Shown: positions 7,307 to 15,151, counted from the stretch's first letter. The stretch: DNA of 17,655 bases from JANQGH01 sp039819285 (GCA_039819285.1 JBCBSH010000082.1:1-17655), one strand, 5' to 3'. Numbers and translations are program-made. The notes: a model not told the origin generated them from the letters alone.

Positions 7307-9736
7307 CTAAGCTGCCCGCAGCCGTACGTTCTCTGGATCGTACGGACTTTCGGCCACAATCGTGGCGCTCCGCACGGAACCCAGCACGTCGACCGAGAGC
7401 TCGGTGCCCAGCACCGCCAGCTCCGGCCGCACCATGCCTAGAGCGAGGGTCTTGCCCAGCCGGAAGCCGTAATTGCCGCCGGTGGTACGGCCGACCAGTT
7501 CGCCATCCAGCGTGATCGGGTTGTTGCCCAGCGGGTCGGCATCGTTGGCGCTTTGCACCTCTAGGGTGACGAAGGCGTTGTCAACGCCGCGTTCCTGCCA
7601 GGCGAGCAAGGCGTCGCGACCGATGAAGTCGCCCTTGTCCGGCCGCACGAACCGGTCGAGGCCGGATTCGAAGGCGCTGTATTCGATCGATAGTTCCGCG
7701 CCGATCATGCGGTAGGATTTCTCGATCCGCAGGCTGTCCATGGCGCGGATGCCGAACGGCTTGAGGCCGAGGTCCTCGCCGCCCTGCATCAGCGCATCGA
7801 ATATGTGGTTTTGGTACTCGATCGGGTGATGCAGCTCCCAACCCAGCTCGCCGACGAAGTTGACGCGCAGGGCCTTGGTGGGGGCGAGGCCGATTTCCGC
7901 GTCCTGGCCGGACAGCCAGGGCAGGGACCAGTCGCCCTGACCGACCCGCGACAGTAGCTCGCGCGCGTTCGGGCCGGCGACCACCAGCACACCCATGGCG
8001 CCGGTCAGGTTCTGATACGTGACCGAGCCGTCTGCGGGCATGTGCTTCAACAGCCAGTCATGGTCCAGCCGCTGAAACGCGCCGGCCGACACAAGGTAGA
8101 AACTGTCGTCCGCTTCGCGCTGGATGGTGAATTCCGAATGCACGCCGCCATTCGAGTTCAGCGCGTGGCAAAGCCCGACGCGGCCCCGCTTCTGCGGCAA
8201 GCGGTTGGCCACCAGCCGGTTGAGAAAGCGCTCGGCGCCAGGGCCGGCGATGCGGCACTTGGCGAAGGCGGTCATGTCCAACAGGCCGACATCCCGCTCG
8301 ACCGTCCGGCATTCCTTACCGATCGCCTCGAACCATTTGGAGCGGCGGAAGGACCAATCGTCCTTCTGTTCCAGGCCGTCGGTGGCAAACCAGTTCGGCC
8401 GCTCCCAGCCGAATTTCTGGCCGAATACGGCGCCCAGCGCCTTCATCCGGTCATAACACGGTGCCTGGCGTAGCGGCCGCGCCGCCGGCCTTTCCTCGTC
8501 CGGATAATGCACGGTAAAGACGTTGGCGTAGGCCTCCTCGTTCTTGGCGATCAGATAGCCGCGCGTGGCGTAGTCGCCGAAGCGGCGCGGCTCGACGCCC
8601 AGCATGTCGATCGTGGGCTCGCCCTCGACGATCCATTCCGCCAGCTGCCAGCCGGCGCCGCCGGCAGCCGTGATGCCGAAACTGTGGCCCTCGTTGAGCC
8701 AGAAATTCTTCAAGCCCCAGGCCGGCCCGATGATCGGGCTGCCATCCGGCGTATAGGCTATGGCCCCGTTATAGACTTCCTTCACACCCAGCTCGCCAAA
8801 CGCCGGCACCCGGTTAATCGCCGACTCTATGTGCGGGTCCAGACGGTCGATGTCCGGGTTGAACAGCTCGTACTCGCTGTCCGCGTCAGGGCCGTCGACA
8901 TAGCAGCACGGCGCGCCCTTTTCGTACGGACCGAGCAACAGGCCGCCATTTTCCTCGCGCATGTACCAGGAGCCGTCGGATTCCCGCAGCACGCCCATTT
9001 CCGGCAGCCCAACGGCCCGGCGCTGCCGGATCTCGGCATGCGGTTCGGTGACTATGAACTGGTGTTCGACCGGGATAACCGGCACGTCGAGACCGACCAT
9101 CGCGCCGGTCTTGCGAGCGAAGTTGCCGGTGGCGGAGACCACATGCTCACAAGTGATCGTGCCCTTGTCCGTCTCGACGTGCCACTCGCCGGTAGCGGTT
9201 TGCGATATGCCCAAAACCGTGGTGCTGCGATGGATCGTGGCACCGCGGCTGCGCGCACCCTTGGCCAGCGCGGAGGTCAGATCCGCCGGCTGAATATAGC
9301 CGTCCTCCGGGTGACGAATGGCGCCGATCAGGCCGTCCGTGACGCACATCGGCCACAGGGCCTTGACCTCGTCCGGGGTTAGGAATTCGACCTCTACGCC
9401 AATGGTGCGCGCGACGCCGGCATATTGCCGGTACTCGTCCATCCGGTCCGGCGTCATGGCCAGTCGGATATTGCCGACCTTGCGAAGGCCAACGTCCTGG
9501 CCGGTCTCCTCCTCAAGCGTCTGATAGAATCTGACGGAGTATTTGTGAATCTGGCCGACCGAATAGCTCATGTTGAACAGCGGCAGCAGGCCGGCGGCAT
9601 GCCAGGTAGAGCCGGAGGTCAGTTCCTTGCGCTCCAGCAACATAACGTCCGACCAGCCCTTGGCCGCGAGGTGATAGAGCGTCGACACCCCGACGACACC
9701 GCCGCCGATGACGACCACGCGGGCATGGCTGTTCAT
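7307..9736 (-). CDS. FAD-dependent dimethylglycine/sarcosine dehydrogenase family protein with GcvT domains
   Basis: This 809-residue fusion belongs to the dimethylglycine/sarcosine dehydrogenase family, which oxidises an N-methyl group and passes the one-carbon unit to tetrahydrofolate as 5,10-methylene-THF. The N-terminal FAD domain has the dinucleotide motif VVVIGGGVVG at 7-16 and STWHAAGL at 43-50; the His in this motif (His46 here) carries covalent FAD in rat dimethylglycine dehydrogenase. A middle FAO_M-type region lies at about 375-435. A GcvT-like folate domain runs from about 440 to 690, with FVGELGWELHHP at 627-638, and a GcvT C-terminal barrel follows. The ATG at 9736 has a strong GGAGGGG site. 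It is the last gene of the C1 run, 31 bases after formate-THF ligase. The choice among dimethylglycine, sarcosine and a related N-methyl compound cannot be settled from sequence alone. Confidence 0.88.
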   Translation of the reverse strand: MNSHARVVVIGGGVVGVSTLYHLAAKGWSDVMLLERKELTSGSTWHAAGLLPLFNMSYSVGQIHKYSVRFYQTLEEETGQDVGLRKVGNIRLAMTPDRMDEYRQYAGVARTIGVEVEFLTPDEVKALWPMCVTDGLIGAIRHPEDGYIQPADLTSALAKGARSRGATIHRSTTVLGISQTATGEWHVETDKGTITCEHVVSATGNFARKTGAMVGLDVPVIPVEHQFIVTEPHAEIRQRRAVGLPEMGVLRESDGSWYMREENGGLLLGPYEKGAPCCYVDGPDADSEYELFNPDIDRLDPHIESAINRVPAFGELGVKEVYNGAIAYTPDGSPIIGPAWGLKNFWLNEGHSFGITAAGGAGWQLAEWIVEGEPTIDMLGVEPRRFGDYATRGYLIAKNEEAYANVFTVHYPDEERPAARPLRQAPCYDRMKALGAVFGQKFGWERPNWFATDGLEQKDDWSFRRSKWFEAIGKECRTVERDVGLLDMTAFAKCRIAGPGAERFLNRLVANRLPQKRGRVGLCHALNSNGGVHSEFTIQREADDSFYLVSAGAFQRLDHDWLLKHMPADGSVTYQNLTGAMGVLVVAGPNARELLSRVGQGDWSLPWLSGQDAEIGLAPTKALRVNFVGELGWELHHPIEYQNHIFDALMQGGEDLGLKPFGIRAMDSLRIEKSYRMIGAELSIEYSAFESGLDRFVRPDKGDFIGRDALLAWQERGVDNAFVTLEVQSANDADPLGNNPITLDGELVGRTTGGNYGFRLGKTLALGMVRPELAVLGTELSVDVLGSVRSATIVAESPYDPENVRLRAA

Positions 9737-9767
9737 GTTAGCCCCTCCAGAAGCGAAGCGGTTTGGC

Positions 9768-11513
9768 CTATGAGAGGCCGTGCACAGTGCCGTCCGGGTC
9801 GACGCTCATCGACAGCGCGGCCGGCTGGCGCGGCAGCCCGGGCATGGTCATCACGTCGCCGCAGATGGCCACGACAAACCCGGCCCCGGCCGCAAGCCGC
9901 GCCTCGCGCACCGGCAGCGTGTGGCCGGTCGGCGCACCCTTCAGCGTCGGATCGGCCGAGAAGCTGTACTGCGTCTTAGCGATGCAGACCGGCAGGTCGC
10001 CATAACCAAGCTCGGTAAACTCTGCCAGCGATCTGGCCGCTGCCGGCGACAGGCTGATATCCTCCGCCCGATAGAACCGCCTGGCGACAGCGCGGATCTT
10101 GTCTTCCAGCGGCAATACATCGTCGTACAGCAGGTCGACGGGGGCAGGGTCCCGTTCCAACTCAGCCGCGATCAAGCGGCCCAGCGCCTCGGCGCCCTGA
10201 CCGCCCTCTGCCCAGTGTTTGCACACAGCAATCGGCACCTCTTGCGCCTGACAAAGCTCTCTAATGGCGTCGAATTCGGCATCCGTGTCCGTTTGGAAAT
10301 GATTGACGGCAACCACCGGGCGTAGCCCGACCGACTTCAGGTTCTCGATATGCCGGCGCAGGTTCTCGCCGCCTCGGCGTACGGCCTCCGGGTCCGGCGT
10401 CGAAAGGTCCGCTGCCGCCACTCCGCCATGCATCTTCAAGGCCCGCACCGTCGCCACGACGACCACGGCATCGGGCCGCAGACCGGACTGACGGCACTTG
10501 ATGTCGAGGAACTTCTCCGCGCCAAGATCCGCGCCAAAGCCCGCCTCGGTCACGACCACATCGCTCAACGCCATCGCCGTCTTCGTGGCGATGACCGAGT
10601 TGCAGCCATGGGCGATGTTGGCGAACGGCCCGCCATGGATGAAGGCGGGGTTGTGCTCGATCGATTGCACGAGGTTAGGCGCCAAGGCGTCCTTCAAGAG
10701 CACCAGCATGGCACCCTCGGCGCCCAGATCGCGGACGCGCACCGGCGCGCGCTTGCGCGTGCGGCCGATGATGATGGCGCCCAGCCGCCTTTCCAGATCC
10801 GCCAGGTCCGACGCCAGGCACAAGATCGCCATCAGTTCTGAGGCGACGGTGATGTCGAACCCGTCCTCACGCGGCACACCATTGCCCGGGCCGCCCAGGC
10901 CACAGACGATGTCGCGCAGCGCCCGGTCGTTCATGTCCAACACGCGCCGCCAGGCAATCCGACGCGGGTCGATATCGAGCGCGTTGCCCCATTGCAGATG
11001 ATTGTCGATCAGGGCGGCAAGTAGGTTGTGCGCGGCTGTAATGGCATGGAAGTCGCCGTTGAAATGGAGGTTGATGTCCTCCATCGGCAACACCTGCGCG
11101 CGCCCGCCGCCTGCCGCGCCGCCCTTCATGCCGAAGCACGGCCCCAGCGAAGGTTCGCGCAGGCAAACGGTGGAGGAATAGCCAAGACGGTTGAGCGCGT
11201 CGCTCAGCCCCACGCTGGTGGTCGTCTTGCCTTCACCGGCCGGTGTCGGCGTGATGGCGGTGACCAGAACGAGCTTTCCCGGCTTTCTGTCGGCCAGTGT
11301 CTGGACGTAGTCCAGCGACAGCTTGGCCTTGTAATGGCCGTAGGGCACGAGCGCCGAGGCAGGCACGTCGAGGCGCTGTTCGGCCAGTTGAATGATCGGC
11401 CGCATCGAAGCGGCCCGCGCGATGTCGATATCCGGCGCGCCAGGCGGGGGCAGGCCGTTCGTCGCGGTTTCGCTGTTAGGCACGGGTGCGAGATCTCTTG
11501 TCAGTGTATCCAT
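9768..11513 (-). CDS. fhs: Formate-tetrahydrofolate ligase
   Basis: The enzyme interconverts formate, ATP and THF with 10-formyl-THF. In methyl-group catabolism it can run backwards, releasing formate and making ATP. The 581-residue protein has the nucleotide loop TPAGEGKTT at 90-98 and the conserved REPSLGPCFGMKGGAAGGG at 119-137. EDINLHFNGDFHAI follows at 145-158, and the C-terminus has the family GLPRQPAA element. About 25 extra N-terminal residues precede the usual start of the fold. I chose ATG 11513 over a TTG one codon earlier, because the ATG shares its A with the TGA of the preceding gene (TGATG), a sign of translational coupling, and GGGCAGG lies just upstream. Neighbours are a MetF-like reductase before it and an N-methyl dehydrogenase after it, which fits a C1 oxidation role. 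Confidence 0.96.
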   Translation of the reverse strand: MDTLTRDLAPVPNSETATNGLPPPGAPDIDIARAASMRPIIQLAEQRLDVPASALVPYGHYKAKLSLDYVQTLADRKPGKLVLVTAITPTPAGEGKTTTSVGLSDALNRLGYSSTVCLREPSLGPCFGMKGGAAGGGRAQVLPMEDINLHFNGDFHAITAAHNLLAALIDNHLQWGNALDIDPRRIAWRRVLDMNDRALRDIVCGLGGPGNGVPREDGFDITVASELMAILCLASDLADLERRLGAIIIGRTRKRAPVRVRDLGAEGAMLVLLKDALAPNLVQSIEHNPAFIHGGPFANIAHGCNSVIATKTAMALSDVVVTEAGFGADLGAEKFLDIKCRQSGLRPDAVVVVATVRALKMHGGVAAADLSTPDPEAVRRGGENLRRHIENLKSVGLRPVVAVNHFQTDTDAEFDAIRELCQAQEVPIAVCKHWAEGGQGAEALGRLIAAELERDPAPVDLLYDDVLPLEDKIRAVARRFYRAEDISLSPAAARSLAEFTELGYGDLPVCIAKTQYSFSADPTLKGAPTGHTLPVREARLAAGAGFVVAICGDVMTMPGLPRQPAALSMSVDPDGTVHGLS

Positions 11514-12493
11514 CAATGCCTGCCCAAATTCGATGCCGGGTCAACTGAATTGTCACTTGGCGCACTCGTTACTGTGAAGCCGTTGCCCTCGGGGGCGCGT
11601 TGAATACGGCCTTGCCGGACGGCGTCGAACCATTTGATGGAGCGCTGAAAACCGCCGAAAGAAAACACATGGATGCACGGCTGATTGGCCGGCAGGACTT
11701 CAGCGATATGTGCTGCCAAGTCGCCGAGGATTTCCGCCGGCGTCCAATGGCGGGCGAGGCGCGCCACCTCCCACGGCCGGCGGCGCAGCGCGCGCACCGA
11801 ATTGCCGACCCCGCATTGCAGGGCGAAGGACAAGAGCGCCCGCACCGAGGACGGGCCGGGCACGCCGATACGAATACTGACCTCTGGCGCCGCCTCTTCG
11901 ATGTAGCGCAGCCAGCTCAAAATCGGCACGCTGGAAAAGGCGAACTGGGTCACCAGGCCGATCCGGATCTGGCGGGATCGCGCGTAATCTCGCTTGGCGG
12001 CCAGCGCCTCGGTCACCGCCTCCGGCGTCGCCGTCGGCAGACCTTCCGGATGGCCGGCGAAGCGCAGCCGGTCGAAGCCCCAGCGCTCCAAAAGTCCCGC
12101 GTCCAGGATATCGACCGTACTGGCGAACGGGCCATGCGGCTTCGGCACGTCGCCGGCGATCAGCAACAGATCGCGAATACCCAGTCCAGCCAGCCGCTCG
12201 AGACGCTCGGAAAGCTCGTCACGGCCGGTCAGCGAACGGGCAACCAGATGCGGCACCGGCACCATGCCCTCGTTCGACAGGCGTCTGGCCAAACTCTCTT
12301 GATCCGCCGGCCCGCTGCCAGGCGGGTAGGGGATGAAGACCCTTGTACCGGGCGGCAGCAAATCGGAGAAGCTGTCGATCCTGGCCGCCGCGTGCGGCAT
12401 CACCTCGATCGACAGATCCGCCAGCAGGGTGCGCAGACCATTCACATCGCCGGCCAACCCCGGCCCGCCATCGGGCATCAGGTCAACGGCCAT
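11513..12493 (-). CDS. MetF-like methylenetetrahydrofolate reductase
   Basis: This 326-residue TIM-barrel flavoprotein interconverts 5-methyl-THF and 5,10-methylene-THF. Compared with E. coli MetF from memory, three functional residues are kept: Glu30 in LSIEVMP, Asp115 in IAGDVP and Gln183 in VTQFAF. A PHLVARSLT strand (81-89) and HPEGLP (148-153) match the equivalent MetF elements, although the protein is divergent. The frame is open 51 codons further upstream, but that extension is Arg-rich, does not look like the family and overlaps the previous gene. I therefore start at ATG 12493, 34 bases after the GcvT-like gene. The stop overlaps the fhs start by one base. Because its neighbours consume methyl donors, oxidation of methyl-THF is the likely direction; methionine biosynthesis is the alternative. 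Confidence 0.85.
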   Translation of the reverse strand: MAVDLMPDGGPGLAGDVNGLRTLLADLSIEVMPHAAARIDSFSDLLPPGTRVFIPYPPGSGPADQESLARRLSNEGMVPVPHLVARSLTGRDELSERLERLAGLGIRDLLLIAGDVPKPHGPFASTVDILDAGLLERWGFDRLRFAGHPEGLPTATPEAVTEALAAKRDYARSRQIRIGLVTQFAFSSVPILSWLRYIEEAAPEVSIRIGVPGPSSVRALLSFALQCGVGNSVRALRRRPWEVARLARHWTPAEILGDLAAHIAEVLPANQPCIHVFSFGGFQRSIKWFDAVRQGRIQRAPEGNGFTVTSAPSDNSVDPASNLGRH

Positions 12494-12527
12494 GGCATAG
12501 GATCCAGCGCGGCCCCGTGCGCCTGCA

Positions 12528-13904
12528 CTAATGCGCGTGGTCGCGGCCCTTGGCCTGGGCAATTTCGCGGGCGTTGGGGTTGACCGACGGCCGGAACGGT
12601 ACCTCGACCACCTGCGCGTCGACCGGCACGCCCGGCTCGCTGGCATACTCGTCCGGCAGCCAGACCTTCAGCTCCGTCCCCACCGCGCTCATGCCGACCG
12701 GCACGTGGCAAAGGGCGATGTTGGTCTCCAGTTCCGGCGAGTACCAGGGCGAGGTGACATAACCGACCGGATCGCCGCCATCGGCCCCCGAGATCAGCCA
12801 GAAATCCGGCGCATAGTCGGTGATCGGTTTGCCGCCGAGTGTGATGCCGACCAGCGTGTTCTTGAACGGCGGACGCCCGGCCTCGATCTCGGCCCGAACC
12901 GCTTCCAGCCGCTCCTTGCCAATATAATCGGCCGTTTTCTTGCGCGGCACCTGATAGCCGAGATTGCATTGGAACGGCAGTGTCTCTTGGTCCAAATCCT
13001 GGCCCCAGGACAGGATGCCGGCGGCGATGCGCCGATGGTGGGCCGGCGCGATGACCATCAGATTATGCGCCTTGCCGGCCTCCAAGACCGCGTTCCACAT
13101 GTCTTCGGCGTGCAAAGACGCGTCGCGCAGATAAATCTCGTAACCCTTCTCGCCGGTAAAGCCGGTCTGCGAAACGATCACGGGATGACCGGCGACCTCG
13201 CCCTCCATCAGACCGTAGAACGGGATCTCGCGCACCGCATCGCCGAACAGGTCGGCCATCAGATCTTCGGATTTCGGCCCCTGGATCTGCACCGGGCAGA
13301 CATCGATCTCGCCGATCGAGACGTCGAACTTCTTGCCCACATTCACGCCGCGCAGCCACCATTCCAGGTCGCTGTCCGACAGCGAAAACCAGAACTCGTC
13401 GCGCGACAGGCGCAACAGCACCGGATCGTTCAGCACACCGCCGGCCTCGTTGCACAGGATGACGTACTTACCGTGCATCGGCTGGATGCGCGTGGCGTCG
13501 CGGGTGATGACATAGTTCACGAATGCCTCGGCGTCCGGCCCCTTGACCTGGATCTGCCGTTCGACCGCGACGTTCCACATGGTGACGTGGTTGACGAGCG
13601 CGTCGTACTCGACCATGGCGCCGCCATCCTCCGGCTTTACATAGCCGCGTGGATGATAAATCCGGTTATAGACCGTGGCGCGCCAGCAGCCGGCATCGTG
13701 CGACAGATGCCAATAGGGCGACTTGCGCACCCGAGTGGAAATGAGCATCTCCACCGGCGTCCGGCCGGACTGGCGCAGATTGATCGGCACCTTGCGGTCG
13801 CTCTGGTCGACTGTTGTGCACTGCCGGTGGGACCGGCCGTTTTGGCTGGACGCGGGCTCGGCAACGGCGTCGGAGGCGGCCGCCCCCAGCGAACTCTCGG
13901 TCAT
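12528..13904 (-). CDS. GcvT-family THF-dependent methyltransferase/demethylase (DmdA/LigM-type)
   Basis: The protein (458 residues from ATG 13904) has a GcvT folate domain and a GcvT C-terminal barrel. Visible elements are MWNVAVERQIQVKGPDAEAF at 109-128, GGVLNDPVLLRLSRDEFWFS at 155-174, SQTGFTGEKGYEIYL at 245-259 and GYVTSPWYSPELETNIAL at 381-398. The LNDPVLLRL and TSPWYSP features resemble stand-alone THF-dependent demethylases such as DmdA (DMSP) and LigM (vanillate) rather than the glycine-cleavage T protein, which sits with gcvH and gcvP. Those enzymes make 5-methyl-THF, and the next gene is a MetF-like reductase that could oxidise it. The substrate is not visible. The N-terminus is uncertain: the frame stays open to 14045, while conserved-looking sequence begins near PINLRQSGRTPVEML (40-54), so GTG 13790 is another candidate. 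The ribosome site is weak. Confidence 0.8.
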   Translation of the reverse strand: MTESSLGAAASDAVAEPASSQNGRSHRQCTTVDQSDRKVPINLRQSGRTPVEMLISTRVRKSPYWHLSHDAGCWRATVYNRIYHPRGYVKPEDGGAMVEYDALVNHVTMWNVAVERQIQVKGPDAEAFVNYVITRDATRIQPMHGKYVILCNEAGGVLNDPVLLRLSRDEFWFSLSDSDLEWWLRGVNVGKKFDVSIGEIDVCPVQIQGPKSEDLMADLFGDAVREIPFYGLMEGEVAGHPVIVSQTGFTGEKGYEIYLRDASLHAEDMWNAVLEAGKAHNLMVIAPAHHRRIAAGILSWGQDLDQETLPFQCNLGYQVPRKKTADYIGKERLEAVRAEIEAGRPPFKNTLVGITLGGKPITDYAPDFWLISGADGGDPVGYVTSPWYSPELETNIALCHVPVGMSAVGTELKVWLPDEYASEPGVPVDAQVVEVPFRPSVNPNAREIAQAKGRDHAH

Positions 13905-14089
13905 GGCGCGCTCACTCACATGGATTCGGTTCCCGAAGGACCCTATTCTGGCGTCATGGCAAATGACGGCTGTTCCAAAACCGACATCGACTGCAACGAA
14001 TCCGTCAGGTCGACAGGATTTGTGCCACCGGCGAATTCCTCTCAAGACGCCACCTTGGGTGTCGAAACACGACGCTCCGCGCGAAAAGC

Positions 14090-14215
14090 ATGACCATTGA
14101 CTGCGGCAACTTCCTGCTGACCGGCACCGCCGCGGCGGTCAGCGCGATGCTGCTGGGTGCGGCGATTGCACAAACCGCTGCCGAACCTGGCTTTTTTTGG
14201 AGTGATTGGCAGTGA
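14090..14215 (+). CDS. 41-residue ORF resembling a signal peptide (possible relic)
   Basis: An ATG at 14090 opens a 41-codon frame ending at TGA 14213-14215. It reads MTIDCGNFLLTG, then an Ala-rich hydrophobic stretch to about residue 27 with an AIAQ site that could be cut by signal peptidase, then a short tail ending FFWSDWQ. The layout is that of a Tat leader whose twin arginines now read Cys-Gly at residues 5-6; two single-base changes would convert tgc-ggc into cgc-cgc. No mature domain follows in any frame, so it may be the remnant of a lost secreted protein, a small membrane peptide, or chance. The ribosome site is weak. Confidence that it is expressed is low. Confidence 0.3.
   Translation: MTIDCGNFLLTGTAAAVSAMLLGAAIAQTAAEPGFFWSDWQ
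14116..14143. repeat. Perfect 8-bp inverted repeat with GC-rich centre
   Basis: GCTGACCG at 14116-14123 and CGGTCAGC at 14136-14143 are perfect complements around a 12-base centre. An overlapping 12-base palindrome, CCGCCGCGGCGG, occupies 14127-14138. A strong hairpin could form on either strand. It lies inside the 41-codon ORF and about 210 bases upstream of the minus-strand methyltransferase start. Confidence 0.45.
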
Positions 14216-14284
14216 CCAACCGGTCCTAGGCCGCAAAATTGTGATGCCGGCACACCAGAAAGGCGGCGGACGTGATTTGAAGCG

Positions 14285-14312
14285 TTGCGCGTAATAGCCG
14301 CGCACCTATACT
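14285..14312 (+). promoter_or_regulatory. Weak candidate promoter for the secreted-protein gene
   Basis: TATACT at 14307-14312 matches the sigma-70 -10 box at 5 of 6 positions. TTGCGC at 14285-14290, 16 bases upstream, matches the -35 box at only 3 of 6. Transcription from here would leave a leader of about 75 bases before the ATG at 14393, containing the direct repeats at 14355-14386. This is suggestive only. Confidence 0.3.
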
Positions 14313-14354
14313 CATAAGAGAAATCAGGCCACCCCTCCTTCTTACACTTCTCGT

Positions 14355-14386
14355 TACGCAGCCAATATCTACGCAGCGGACCAATA
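14355..14386 (+). repeat. Short direct repeats just upstream of a start codon
   Basis: TACGCAGC occurs at 14355-14362 and again at 14370-14377. Each copy is joined to CCAATA, overlapping by one base in the first copy (14362-14367) and after GGA in the second (14381-14386). The pair ends six bases before the ATG at 14393, so it could be a binding site in the promoter or the leader RNA, or a small tandem duplication. Confidence 0.4.
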
Positions 14387-14392
14387 GGCAGA

Positions 14393-15151
14393 ATGAAAAA
14401 ACCAACAACCAGCAGGTTAAGCCTCTCCCGCCGCCAGTGCATCGTTGCGGCAACGACGGTTCTGGCTGTCAGCCTGAACCGTACGCTCGCCACCGCGCAA
14501 GACGGCGCCAACGTCTTCGTCTTTTCGCGCAGCGGTCGGTTCACGCCGATGGTTCTTGGGCCCGTGCTGCTGGGTGGTTTCGTGGTGCCGAAAGCGATCG
14601 AGGCAGAGGTTGAGGCCGCGCTGGAACAGCGGGCACGCGATATTGCTTTCGGCGTGCCGCTGACCTACGGCACGAACAGGCAAAATCCGGTCTATCTGCG
14701 GCAAGCGCTCGACGTCCTGTCGGACTACCCCGTCGCCTTCGTCGGCGCGACGATCGATGTCGAAGGCTGGCAGGCTGAATCCGACGCCGTTCCCGCCTTG
14801 AGACAAGAGGCCGAGGCCGCCTTCCTGTCAGATGCCCTGGAGCTGACTTCAGTCGAATTGGCGTCCGTGCGACACGCCCGGCAACAGGATGACGAGATTT
14901 ACGCGGCCCTTGAGCAGCAGCTCGGCATGGCGCCGACCCGCTTCTATGACTCCCATGACGACAGCACGCGCCTATACCAGGTTGCTTCAACGGTCGTGAA
15001 ATGCTTCGGCAGCCTGTATGGCCAACGCCCAGTCGGAGGGGCGAAGCGCGACATGGTTGATGCTGTTCTGGAGTTCTTTGGCGTCGATGAACAGCCCGCC
15101 AGTTGGCACACGGACCGGCTGCAGATCGATAATGTAGTGGTCAACCTCTAG
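14393..15151 (+). CDS. Secreted protein of unknown function, weakly DUF3800-like
   Basis: I do not firmly recognise this 252-residue protein. The N-terminus is a likely export signal: a basic start, SRRQC at 12-16 (a possible Tat twin-arginine pair at Arg13-Arg14), a hydrophobic core to about 28 and an ATAQ site near 33-36. The mature part is mixed alpha/beta. VFVFSRSGRF at 41-50 followed by LGGFVVP at 60-66 recalls the start of DUF3800 proteins, where a DESG motif precedes a hydrophobic strand; here that motif reads SRSG. LYQVASTVVKCFGSLYG at 194-210 resembles the later ADLIAYAV-type helix of that family. The acidic DESG pair is missing, so any DUF3800 activity is doubtful, and an exported member would be unusual. 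AGGCAG precedes the ATG. It is flanked by two minus-strand C1 gene runs. Confidence 0.65.
   Translation: MKKPTTSRLSLSRRQCIVAATTVLAVSLNRTLATAQDGANVFVFSRSGRFTPMVLGPVLLGGFVVPKAIEAEVEAALEQRARDIAFGVPLTYGTNRQNPVYLRQALDVLSDYPVAFVGATIDVEGWQAESDAVPALRQEAEAAFLSDALELTSVELASVRHARQQDDEIYAALEQQLGMAPTRFYDSHDDSTRLYQVASTVVKCFGSLYGQRPVGGAKRDMVDAVLEFFGVDEQPASWHTDRLQIDNVVVNL

Larger units (their letters stand above)
13905..14392. other. 488-bp intergenic region between divergent genes
   Basis: This gap separates the start of the minus-strand C1 genes from the plus-strand secreted-protein gene. It should hold the promoters of both. I find no convincing sigma-70 or sigma-54 site for the minus-strand genes, and no glycine riboswitch-like core on that strand. 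It does contain a 41-codon ORF (14090-14215), a perfect 8-bp inverted repeat (14116-14143), a T7 run (14192-14198) without a usable stem, a weak plus-strand promoter (14285-14312) and short direct repeats (14355-14386). Each is listed separately. The stretch from about 14300 is more AT-rich than its surroundings. Confidence 0.6.

Noticed and set aside
8507..9382. Plus-strand open frame (291 codons) opposite the dehydrogenase gene
   Set aside because: Shadow of a strongly supported 809-residue protein, with no motif of its own.
11600..12583. Plus-strand open frame (327 codons) opposite the MetF-like gene
   Set aside because: Low-complexity Arg/Gln/His-rich translation with no family features; the opposite strand encodes conserved MetF residues.
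13950..14040. Sigma-54 promoter for the C1 genes
   Set aside because: TGGCAC occurs on the minus strand, but no GC-containing -12 element lies at the required spacing.
12531..14093. Long plus-strand open frame (520 codons) opposite the GcvT-like gene
   Set aside because: It mirrors the minus-strand gene codon for codon, is rich in Arg, His, Asp and Gln as expected for a GC-rich shadow, and shows no recognisable domain. The minus-strand protein has clear GcvT motifs.
13905..14100. Glycine or other riboswitch ahead of the minus-strand methyltransferase
   Set aside because: Reading the reverse complement I could not find the conserved glycine aptamer core or any other riboswitch signature I know. 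A covariance-model search would be decisive.
14180..14198. T7 run as a rho-independent terminator
   Set aside because: Only a three-base-pair stem (GCC/GGC) lies directly before the T-run. The stronger inverted repeat ends almost 50 bases earlier.
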